A stretch of DNA of 13,843 bases from a bacterium (lineage in GTDB: Bacteria > Verrucomicrobiota > Kiritimatiellia > UBA8416 > CAMZLY01). How positions within the stretch are numbered: the first letter of the stretch is position 1; every line of letters begins with the position of its first letter. Below are positions 1-5,432 of this stretch, piece after piece. The DNA lies in assembly GCA_030632465.1 (NCBI GenBank), contig DAOVUR010000027.1, forward strand, positions 1 through 13,843, read 5' to 3'. Below the pieces are notes generated by a model that had not been told where the DNA came from, did no database searches, and saw nothing but the letters and a program-made list of their open reading frames with translations. The position numbers were made by a program, and so were the translations under genes.

Positions 1-16
1 AACTATCAAATAAAAG

Positions 17-31
17 AAGATCTTCGATCTT
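17..31. other. Small inverted repeat
   Basis: AAGATC and GATCTT form a perfect 6-bp inverted repeat around a TTC loop. It lies at the window edge, upstream of the tandem repeats. It is too short and lacks a T-run, so a terminator cannot be claimed, and what lies to its left is not visible. Confidence 0.3.
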
Positions 32-93
32 AGGTCTCCGTGACAATTCTAGATTTCTTATGGAATTCATGTTTCATTCAGAAATCTTTCGTT

Positions 94-114
94 CCAATGA
101 CGCAAGGTCATTGG
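94..114. other. Hairpin of repeat copy 1
   Basis: An 8-bp perfect stem (94-101 with 107-114) encloses GCAAG. CGT at 90-92 could also pair with ACG at 117-119 below a small internal loop. The GCAA part could alternatively form a GNRA-type tetraloop closed by C101:G106 with G107 bulged. Confidence 0.7.
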
Positions 115-174
115 GGACGATAGTTTTGCAATTAACTCTTCTGAGTCATGTATTAAATTCAGGAGTCTTTTGTT

Positions 175-195
175 CTAATGACGCAAGGTCATTGG
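175..195. other. Hairpin of repeat copy 2
   Basis: Stem CTAATGAC (175-182) pairs with GTCATTGG (188-195) around GCAAG. The C-to-T change at 176 relative to copy 1 leaves a G-T wobble, so the stem is still possible as RNA when read on the plus strand. Confidence 0.65.
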
Positions 196-255
196 GGACG
201 ATGGTGTCACAAGTATCTCTTCTGAATCATGTGTTAAATCTAGGAGTTTTTCGTT

Positions 256-277
256 CCAATGATGCAAGATCATTTGG
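256..277. other. Hairpin of repeat copy 3, with compensatory change
   Basis: Stem CCAATGAT (256-263) pairs with ATCATT plus GG (269-277, one T bulged) around GCAAG. The closing pair is T:A here but C:G in copies 1 and 2, so both partners changed together. Confidence 0.65.
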
Positions 278-342
278 ACGATAGTTTCACAAGAGGCTCT
301 TCTGAGTCATGTATTAGCATTTTTTCTTTAATTATAGTGCGT

Positions 343-377
343 AACATGCTTGACATGTTGTGCCACATTTTGATATT
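343..377 (+). promoter_or_regulatory. Candidate ispE promoter overlapped by a dyad
   Basis: TTGACA at 350-355 is a perfect sigma-70 type -35 box. GATATT at 372-377, 16 nt downstream, matches 4 of 6 positions of a -10 box. A perfect 6-bp inverted repeat, AACATG/CATGTT (343-348 and 354-359), straddles the -35 box and could be an operator. The predicted transcript start would lie only a few bases before the ispE ATG at 388. That fits the absence of a Shine-Dalgarno sequence there, so the mRNA could be nearly leaderless. No mapping data support this. Confidence 0.4.
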
Positions 378-387
378 TCCACACGTC

Positions 388-1377
388 ATGTTTACCAAAT
401 CAGATAGTATAAATGTTGTTGCTTCAGCCAAAATAAATCTTTTTTTAGAAATTTTGGGTGAGCGTGATAACGGTTATCATGATTTGCGAAGTGTAGTTAT
501 GCCAATTTCGTTGCATGATTATTTGATTATTGAAAAAACAGATGGGGTTATTGAAAGCTTTTTAACGGATGATTCGACTGTTTGTTGCGATGCACTGCTA
601 GAGCTTGATAGTGAAGATAATTTAACCAATGAGGCAGCGCGTGCGCTTAAAAAGGCTGTTGGTTATAGTGGTGGGGCAACTATTGCGATTACAAAGCATA
701 TTCCTATTGGTGGCGGTTTAGGTGGCGGTAGTGCTGATGCGGCTGCTGTTTTACGAGGGCTAAATAAGCTTTGGGGTATAAACTTACCAGAAAAAGAGTT
801 GGCTGAGATTGGTGCTACTGTAGGGTGTGATGTTCCTGCGCTTGTTTATAATAGAATGGTTTTGATGGAAGGTGTGGGTGAGAAAATAACCCCGCTTAAT
901 GATAGTGATGGTACTAAAAATGATTTTGATGATGATTTAGGTTGTGTTGAGGTGCCTGCTGTCTGGTTGGTGCTGTTAAACCCTGGTTTTTCTGTCTCAA
1001 CACAAGATATTTTCTCTAGATGCAACTCTTCCTTGACTTCTAATGAAATATCGTATAAATCTATGGTTTGCTCTTTGCGGGGAGGAAGGGTTGAGGACGT
1101 TGCTGATTCGCTTTTTAATGGGCTTGAGGCTGTTGTTTTCAAGAAGTATCCGCAGATTGAATTGATGGTCGATGCACTTAGTTCAGCAGGCTCTTTGGGG
1201 GCTTTGTTGTCAGGAAGTGGTGCATCGGTGTTTGGTTTGGCTTTAAATGAGGCGCACGCAAATCAGATTGCACGGGATGTGCAGGTTGAGATGGGTAGGT
1301 CGGTTTGGAGCGAGGTAGTTAGAATATTGCCCGATAGTGTAATGGTAGCACAAGGCCCTTTGACGGCTTTAGTCTAG
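388..1377 (+). CDS. ispE: 4-diphosphocytidyl-2-C-methyl-D-erythritol kinase
   Basis: IspE is a cytoplasmic GHMP kinase that phosphorylates CDP-methylerythritol at the 2-hydroxyl using ATP, in the non-mevalonate (MEP) isoprenoid pathway. The protein has 329 residues; family members are usually about 280-300. SAKINLFLEI (residues 13-22) carries the conserved Lys15, and GYHDL follows. The ATP-binding glycine loop IPIGGGLGGGSADAA is at 105-119, the catalytic Asp is D148 in VGCDVPALV, and the third GHMP motif LLSGSGASVFGL is at 273-284. An acidic insert lies near 171-186. The frame is open upstream, but family homology begins just after the ATG at 388, and the region before it is promoter-like and repetitive. 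No Shine-Dalgarno sequence is visible. The last 16 codons read into tRNA-Gln, giving a tail DSVMVAQGPLTALV that looks like read-through beyond the usual family end. Confidence 0.93.
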   Translation: MFTKSDSINVVASAKINLFLEILGERDNGYHDLRSVVMPISLHDYLIIEKTDGVIESFLTDDSTVCCDALLELDSEDNLTNEAARALKKAVGYSGGATIAITKHIPIGGGLGGGSADAAAVLRGLNKLWGINLPEKELAEIGATVGCDVPALVYNRMVLMEGVGEKITPLNDSDGTKNDFDDDLGCVEVPAVWLVLLNPGFSVSTQDIFSRCNSSLTSNEISYKSMVCSLRGGRVEDVADSLFNGLEAVVFKKYPQIELMVDALSSAGSLGALLSGSGASVFGLALNEAHANQIARDVQVEMGRSVWSEVVRILPDSVMVAQGPLTALV

Positions 1378-1401
1378 GTTCAAATCCTAGTTGGGCAACC
1401 A
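1328..1401 (+). tRNA. tRNA-Gln (anticodon UUG), CCA encoded
   Basis: The gene folds as a full cloverleaf of 74 nt. The acceptor stem pairs TGCCCGA (1328-1334) with TTGGGCA (1391-1397), including one G-T pair, followed by discriminator A1398 and an encoded CCA. The D arm is GTG/CAC. The anticodon stem AGGCC/GGCTT holds loop CTTTGAC with anticodon TTG. The T arm is CTAGG-TTCAAAT-CCTAG. It reads CAA codons. The first 50 nt are also the end of the ispE reading frame. A short T-run (1403-1407) follows, and prs starts 46 nt later. The order ispE, tRNA-Gln, prs is known in other Gram-negative bacteria, for example Pseudomonas. Confidence 0.95.
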
Positions 1402-1447
1402 GTTTTTGTTGAATAGCATATAAACTTTATTTTTGAATGGATATATC

Positions 1448-2374
1448 ATGTTAGTTTTTGCAGGTAACTCAAATCCGGATTTAGCCAATAAGATCGCAGA
1501 ATATCTGGCGATACCTTTGGGTAAGGTTGATATTACTCATTTTCCTGACGGAGAGATTTTCGTCAAGGTTTGTCAGAGTATTCGTGGGAGTGATGTTTTT
1601 GTTGTGCAGTCAACATGCTCGCCACCAAATGAAAATATTATGGAGTTGTTGATTATGATTGATGCGATGCGACGTGCATCTGCAAAGAGAATCACAGCTG
1701 TTCTTCCTTTTTATGGGTATGGGCGTCAAGATCGTAAAGATCAGCCGCGAGTTCCTATTACAGCTAAGCTTGTAGCTAATTTGCTGGTTGCTGCTGGAGC
1801 TGATCGTGTGTTGACGATGGATTTACATGCACAGCAGATTCAAGGTTTTTTCGATATCCCAGTTGATCATCTGCAGGCAATACCAATTATAGTGAAGCAT
1901 CTTAAGGCTTTGGATCTATCTGATGTAGTGGTTGTTGCTCCTGATATTGGTGGGGTTAAGGCTGCTTATGCGTATTCGCAGCTTTTGGAGTGTGGTTTGG
2001 CTGTTGTTGCCAAAGAGCGTAAAGGGCCTTCTGAAGTTGAGGTGTTGACGCTTGTTGGTGAAGTTGAGGGTAAGACAGCAATTATGATTGATGATTTAAC
2101 AACTACTGCTGGAACGCTTTGTTCAGCAGCAGATATTATAAGGAAAAATGGTGCAGGTGATATTTATGCGGCGGTTAGTCATGCAGTTATGACACCTGTA
2201 GGTATTGCGAGATTAAAAAAATCTAATATTAAAGAACTTTTTGTTACAGATTCTGTGCCATTGTGTGATACTGAAGGTTTTCCAGTTACAGTTTTAAGTG
2301 TGGCGGGATTATTAGGTGAGGCAATTTTAAGGATTCATGAGAATCAGTCGGTAACAACTTTATTTAATGCATAA
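1448..2374 (+). CDS. prs: Ribose-phosphate pyrophosphokinase
   Basis: PRPP synthetase transfers pyrophosphate from ATP to ribose 5-phosphate, making PRPP for purine, pyrimidine, NAD, histidine and tryptophan synthesis in the cytoplasm. From the ATG at 1448 the protein has 308 residues, close to the usual 310-318. It begins LVFAGNSNPDLA as in the family. Visible motifs are FPDGEI (32-37), QSTCSP near 54, the Mg/ATP region DLHAQQIQGFFD (125-136), the flexible catalytic loop KERKGPSEV (189-197), and the PRPP-binding loop DDLTTTAGTL (215-224). A TTG at 1433 would add five residues, NGYI and one Leu/Met; I prefer the only ATG, although both starts have weak ribosome binding sites (GGA at 1439-1441). 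It follows tRNA-Gln and precedes rplY by 53 bp. Confidence 0.96.
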   Translation: MLVFAGNSNPDLANKIAEYLAIPLGKVDITHFPDGEIFVKVCQSIRGSDVFVVQSTCSPPNENIMELLIMIDAMRRASAKRITAVLPFYGYGRQDRKDQPRVPITAKLVANLLVAAGADRVLTMDLHAQQIQGFFDIPVDHLQAIPIIVKHLKALDLSDVVVVAPDIGGVKAAYAYSQLLECGLAVVAKERKGPSEVEVLTLVGEVEGKTAIMIDDLTTTAGTLCSAADIIRKNGAGDIYAAVSHAVMTPVGIARLKKSNIKELFVTDSVPLCDTEGFPVTVLSVAGLLGEAILRIHENQSVTTLFNA

Positions 2375-2393
2375 TATAGAAAATAAGATGATT

Positions 2394-2412
2394 TGTGGGT
2401 GATAAACCTACA
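2394..2412 (+). promoter_or_regulatory. Hairpin just upstream of the rplY ribosome binding site
   Basis: TGTGGGT (2394-2400) pairs with ACCTACA (2406-2412) around GATAA, giving 7 bp with one G-T pair. It ends 4 nt before the AAGGAG of rplY (2417-2422). It could be a processing or control element of the leader, or chance; there is no T-run to suggest termination. Confidence 0.3.
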
Positions 2413-2427
2413 CTTTAAGGAGATAAG

Positions 2428-3087
2428 ATGAGTAGTGAAAAGGTGATTATAGCAGAGTTGCGTGAGGCACAAGGTTCTAATGCAGCAAGACGTTTACGTG
2501 TAGCCGGTGTATTACCAGCAATTTTTAATAATGTTGAAGGTGAATCTACACCTATAAAGATAGATGCGCATACATTTATGATGTTGCTACGGCATCATCG
2601 TGGTGACAACTTACTGTTGGACGTGCAAGTGGGCGACGATAAAGTACGCAAGGCTCTTTTGAAAGAGGTTCAGTACAATACTGTTACTGGTGAAGTTGTA
2701 CATGTTGATTTCCTTGAAGTTTCTTTAACTGATAAGATTACTCTATCGGTAGAAATTGAGTTGATTGGTGAAGCTGAAGGTGTGAAAGCTGGCGGTGTAC
2801 TAGAGCATCTGTTACGTGAAGTAGAGATTGAGTGTTTGCCAACAGATATCGTTGAAATACTTGAGTTAGATGTGTCGGCTTTGGAAATTGGTGATACTCT
2901 AAGTGTTGCTGATATTAAGACTGATGCAACTATTACCATTTTGACATCTGGCAAATTCCCTGTTGCTGCTGTTGCGTTGCCGAAAACTGCTGATGCTGAA
3001 GAAGCTGCTGAAGGTGATGCTGCAGAAGCTGCTGAAGGTGATGCTGAAGAAGCTGCGCCAGAAGCTAAGACAGAAGCGTCGGAATAA
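2428..3087 (+). CDS. rplY: Large ribosomal subunit protein bL25, Ctc (long) form
   Basis: bL25 binds 5S rRNA in the central protuberance of the 50S subunit. This is the long two-domain form also called Ctc or TL5, 219 residues against 94 in E. coli. The N-terminal 5S-binding beta-barrel covers about residues 1-95, from EKVIIAELREAQGSNAARRLR to the conserved VHVDF. The C-terminal beta domain covers about 98-185, with LRE.EIECLP and DIVEILELDVSALEIGD. The tail after about 186 is low complexity (Glu, Ala, Asp) and is encoded by a 24-bp repeat. AAGGAG lies 5 nt before the ATG. It sits between prs and pth, as in many bacteria. The Ctc form is stress-linked in Bacillus, but nothing here shows such regulation. 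Confidence 0.95.
   Translation: MSSEKVIIAELREAQGSNAARRLRVAGVLPAIFNNVEGESTPIKIDAHTFMMLLRHHRGDNLLLDVQVGDDKVRKALLKEVQYNTVTGEVVHVDFLEVSLTDKITLSVEIELIGEAEGVKAGGVLEHLLREVEIECLPTDIVEILELDVSALEIGDTLSVADIKTDATITILTSGKFPVAAVALPKTADAEEAAEGDAAEAAEGDAEEAAPEAKTEASE
3001..3056 (+). repeat. 24-bp in-frame repeat in the rplY tail
   Basis: The 21-nt block at 3001-3021 recurs exactly at 3025-3045 (period 24), and its first 8 nt recur at 3049-3056. It encodes repeated EAAEGDA units in the acidic C-terminal tail of bL25. The exact DNA identity suggests recent slippage or recombination. Confidence 0.85.
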
Positions 3088-3091
3088 TAGT

Positions 3092-3673
3092 TTGAAGATT
3101 ATAGTAGGGCTAGGTAATCCTGGTAAGCGGTATGAAAAGACGCCGCACAACATTGGTTTTGATGTTGTGGATTATTTGGCTGATAGTGTTGCAGAAAAAT
3201 GGAAAAAAAGTCTTCGGTTTAGGGCACGTACGATAAAGACGGTGTTAGCTGGAGAAGAGGTTGTTTTAGTTAAGCCTGAAACATTTATGAATAACAGCGG
3301 AATGGCTGTTAGTGCAATTTTAAGGTTTTATAAGGCAGTGCCAGCTGATCTGATTATTATATTGGATGATGTGGCACTTGATTTTGGGCGTTTACGTATT
3401 AGGGATAAGGGGCGTAGTGGCGGTCATAACGGGTTGGCATCGGTAATCGACCATGTTACAAATGATCTGTTTGTACGGGTTAGAGTCGGTGTTGGTCAGC
3501 AGAGAGAAGGCGAAAACTTGGTGAAGCATGTGCTATCACCATTTTCGAAGAAGGATAAAGAAGAAATTCTTAATATAGTGACACGTGCTGGTGAAGCTGT
3601 ATGTGGAATAGTAGAATTTGGCGTTATTGAGGCAATGAATAGATATAATGGTTTGCTTCCGGAAAATCATTAG
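3092..3673 (+). CDS. pth: Peptidyl-tRNA hydrolase
   Basis: Pth cleaves the ester bond of peptidyl-tRNAs released prematurely from ribosomes, recycling tRNA in the cytoplasm. The protein has 193 residues, matching the family (194 in E. coli). Nearly all functional residues align with the E. coli enzyme: N9 in GLGNPG, catalytic H19 in TPHNIGF, N67 in KPETFMNNSG, D92 in LDDVALDFG, and N113 in GGHNGL. The start is a TTG at 3092; the frame is open further upstream, but only as an out-of-frame reading of the bL25 tail, and family homology begins at KIIVGLGNPG. GGA at 3081-3083 may serve as a weak ribosome binding site. The gene starts 4 nt after the rplY stop, so translational coupling is likely. 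Confidence 0.94.
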   Translation: MKIIVGLGNPGKRYEKTPHNIGFDVVDYLADSVAEKWKKSLRFRARTIKTVLAGEEVVLVKPETFMNNSGMAVSAILRFYKAVPADLIIILDDVALDFGRLRIRDKGRSGGHNGLASVIDHVTNDLFVRVRVGVGQQREGENLVKHVLSPFSKKDKEEILNIVTRAGEAVCGIVEFGVIEAMNRYNGLLPENH

Positions 3674-3769
3674 TAGCAATTGCGGGCGCCAGATAGTAGT
3701 ATAGAAAAAGTATTAATTATAAATATAGATAATAGAATAATGTAATCTAAAGAGATGGAGATATAGACA

Positions 3770-4180
3770 TTGAAAGAATATGAAGCATTATTGATTCTTC
3801 CGGCAAAGTTGGATGATGAGGCTGTTAAAAAAGCCATGCAGACTGTTAGTGATGAAATTGTCACACAGGGTGGGTCAGTTTCTAATTATGATGTTATGGG
3901 CAAGAAGGTATTTGCACGTCAGCTGAAGAAGCAATCTGCAGGTACTTATGTAAAGGTTAAGTTTACAATGCCTGCTGCAGGAATCAACGGATTGATATCA
4001 CGTTTGAAATTTAACGATGATGTTTTCCGCATCCAAATCACAAGTTTTGATCCTATTGTAGCAGCTGCAAAAGAGGCAGCTAAGGTTGCTGCGGCAGCTA
4101 AAAGAGCAGCTATGGAAGTAGCATCCCCTGTAGTAGCTCCTGTAGCAACTCCAGAAGTTGTTAAAGAAAAAAGTGAATAA
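3770..4180 (+). CDS. rpsF: Small ribosomal subunit protein bS6
   Basis: bS6 pairs with bS18 on the platform of the 30S subunit. The protein has 136 residues. The ferredoxin-like fold begins KEYEALLILPAKLDDEAV and continues through the GKKVFARQLKKQSAGTYVKVKF region to FRIQITSFDP (about residue 97). An Ala/Lys/Val-rich tail of roughly 40 residues follows, longer than in most homologues. The start is a TTG at 3770 with GGAG at 3757-3760; no in-frame ATG would keep the conserved N-terminus. The 96-bp gap after pth is AT-rich and could hold a promoter or leader, but I could not identify a convincing -35/-10 pair there. It opens the rpsF-ssb-rpsR-rplI-dnaB cluster. Confidence 0.93.
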   Translation: MKEYEALLILPAKLDDEAVKKAMQTVSDEIVTQGGSVSNYDVMGKKVFARQLKKQSAGTYVKVKFTMPAAGINGLISRLKFNDDVFRIQITSFDPIVAAAKEAAKVAAAAKRAAMEVASPVVAPVATPEVVKEKSE

Positions 4181-4194
4181 AGGAGAGGTTGTTA

Positions 4195-4668
4195 ATGGCT
4201 AATTTCAACAAAGTTATTCTTGTAGGTAATTTAACAAAAGACCCAGAAATAAGATATATTCCGTCTGGTACAGCTGTTGGAGATTTTAGTATTGCGATTA
4301 ATCGTAAATATAAAGGATCTGATGGTGCAGAGCAGGAAGAGACTTGTTTTGTTGATATAACGGTCTGGGGAAGACAAGCTGAGACTTGTGGTGAATATCT
4401 ACGTAAAGGAAGCTCTGTTTTAGTTGAGGGCCGTTTGAAACTTGATCGTTGGGAAAAGGATGGTCAGAAGCATAGCCGTTTAGGTGTTGTGGCTGATCGA
4501 GTTCAATTTCTTGGTGGCGGCAGTAGCGCACCAAGTGGTAATGCATCTTTTTCTGATGCTGCACCGTCGGCACCCGTGCAGGCAGCAGCGCCAGCTCAGC
4601 CAGTAGCACCTGCAGAGGAGCAGGGAACAGCTGAAGCTGCAACAGATAGTGAAAACCTTCCGTTTTAA
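4195..4668 (+). CDS. ssb: Single-stranded DNA-binding protein
   Basis: SSB coats single-stranded DNA at replication forks and repair sites and recruits partner proteins through its C-terminal tip. The protein has 157 residues. The OB fold spans about 1-108: NKVILVGNLTKDPEIRYIPSG, the VDITVWGRQAE strand, and YLRKGSSVLVEGRLKLDRW. An Ala/Pro/Gln-rich disordered linker follows. The tip reads DSENLPF, so the final Pro-Phe is kept but the run of acidic residues seen in DDDIPF-type tips is weaker. The start at ATG 4195 is set by AGGAG at 4181-4185 with a 9-nt spacer; the TTG six bases upstream would be too close. The gap to rpsF is 14 nt. Confidence 0.96.
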   Translation: MANFNKVILVGNLTKDPEIRYIPSGTAVGDFSIAINRKYKGSDGAEQEETCFVDITVWGRQAETCGEYLRKGSSVLVEGRLKLDRWEKDGQKHSRLGVVADRVQFLGGGSSAPSGNASFSDAAPSAPVQAAAPAQPVAPAEEQGTAEAATDSENLPF

Positions 4669-4702
4669 TATTTAAGGAAAAGAACAAGGAGAATAAGAAG
4701 TA

Positions 4703-4951
4703 ATGGCACAGAGAACACAAAACAAAAGACGTAGTCGCAGAAGTAATAACGATGAAGGCGCATTGCGCAAACGTTCGCGCTATCTTGACGATGTCAAGGT
4801 GATAGATATTAATGATCATGAATTTCTACGTAAGTTTGTGACAGAATATGGCAAGATTATTCCTGCTAGACTTACTGGTGCATCTGCAAAGCAGCAGCGT
4901 CAGATTAAGCAGGGAATTCGTCGTGCTCGTAACATGGGTTTAATTCTTTAA
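4703..4951 (+). CDS. rpsR: Small ribosomal subunit protein bS18
   Basis: bS18 binds bS6 and 16S rRNA on the 30S platform. The protein has 82 residues; the usual length is about 75-80. It has a basic N-terminus (QRTQNKRRSRRSN) and the conserved core KVIDINDHEFLRKFVTEYGKIIPARLTGASAKQQRQI, ending with RRARNMGLIL. It contains no cysteine, so it is not a zinc-binding form. AAGGAG lies at 4686-4691, an 11-nt spacer from the ATG. It sits 34 bp after ssb in the standard rpsF-ssb-rpsR order. Confidence 0.96.
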   Translation: MAQRTQNKRRSRRSNNDEGALRKRSRYLDDVKVIDINDHEFLRKFVTEYGKIIPARLTGASAKQQRQIKQGIRRARNMGLIL

Positions 4952-4976
4952 TAGAAGAATTTGGAGATTTTTTAAA

Positions 4977-5426
4977 ATGGCGACTGAATTATTATTAATG
5001 GAAAACGTTCCTAATCTAGGAAACGAAGGTGATGTTGTAAATGTTGCAGATGGTTATGCACGCAACTATCTTGTGCCTAAGAAGATTGCGGAAAAAGTAA
5101 CTGCTGCAGCAAGAGCAAGACTCGCAAAATTGATGGAGCAACGTGCCGAAGAGCGTAAGTTAGAGTTGGCTGGTGCACGTGCACTTGCTGATAAATTGGC
5201 TAAAGCTTCTTGCACTATTACAGTGAAAACTGGCGAAGATGATAAGCTATATGGATCTGTAAATAATGCAGATATTGCAAAATCACTATCCGAACAGGGT
5301 ATTGAGATTGATAGACATATTATTGTTGTTGAAGAACCAATTAAAGAACTTGGTGTTTTTGATGTTAAAGTTAAACTGCATGCTGACGTCAACGCGACTG
5401 TTAAGGTGTGGATCGTTGGGGAATAA
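4977..5426 (+). CDS. rplI: Large ribosomal subunit protein bL9
   Basis: bL9 binds 23S rRNA at the base of the L1 stalk and extends a long helix from the 50S surface; in E. coli it helps maintain reading frame. The protein has 149 residues, the same length as in E. coli. The N-terminal rRNA-binding domain (1-50) carries LMENVPNLGNEGDVVNVADGYARNYLVPK. A connecting helix rich in Ala, Arg and Glu runs about 42-80, followed by the C-terminal domain with KLYGSVNNADIAKSL. GGAG at 4963-4966 lies 10 nt before the ATG. dnaB follows after 6 bp. Confidence 0.97.
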   Translation: MATELLLMENVPNLGNEGDVVNVADGYARNYLVPKKIAEKVTAAARARLAKLMEQRAEERKLELAGARALADKLAKASCTITVKTGEDDKLYGSVNNADIAKSLSEQGIEIDRHIIVVEEPIKELGVFDVKVKLHADVNATVKVWIVGE

Positions 5427-5432
5427 CAAAAA

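Larger units (their letters stand above)
57..312. repeat. 81-bp tandem repeat, about 3.2 copies, each with a hairpin
   Basis: Three aligned copies have equivalent positions at 90, 171 and 252, giving an exact 81-bp period, with a diverged half copy before and a half copy after. Each unit has a hairpin core and an AT-rich arm containing a CTTCTGAGTCATGTATTAAA-like stretch. The hairpin stem is CCAATGAC/GTCATTGG around GCAAG in copy 1 (94-114). Copy 2 (175-195) has a T in the stem that keeps a G-T pair. Copy 3 (256-277) changes the loop-closing pair from C:G to T:A. The 27-codon frame stays open across 60-284 only because the period is a multiple of three; copy 3 has lost one base after its stem, there is no ribosome binding site, and the peptide resembles no family I know. 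I read it as non-coding. It fills the gap of nearly 400 bases upstream of ispE. It may belong to a dispersed palindromic repeat family of the host, but only this locus is visible. Confidence 0.85.

Noticed and set aside
90..280. CRISPR array (palindromic repeat at regular spacing)
   Set aside because: The intervals of about 50 bp are themselves copies of each other and not unique spacers. There are only three units and no cas genes.
60..284. A 74-codon open frame with 27-residue repeats upstream of ispE
   Set aside because: The frame exists because the 81-bp repeat period is a multiple of three. There is no ribosome binding site, copy 3 has a single-base loss, and base changes follow hairpin pairing and not codon positions.
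2963..3091. Upstream extension of pth to an ATG at 2963
   Set aside because: The added residues are a Leu/Lys-rich out-of-frame reading of the bL25 repeat tail; Pth homology begins at KIIVGLGNPG after the TTG at 3092.
3674..3769. Known bS6:bS18-binding leader motif upstream of rpsF
   Set aside because: I looked for the hairpin with the conserved unpaired CCG-type element but the AT-rich leader shows no convincing match.
4298..4819. Long minus-strand frame across ssb and rpsR
   Set aside because: It is a shadow of two certain plus-strand genes, has no recognisable protein content and no ribosome binding site.
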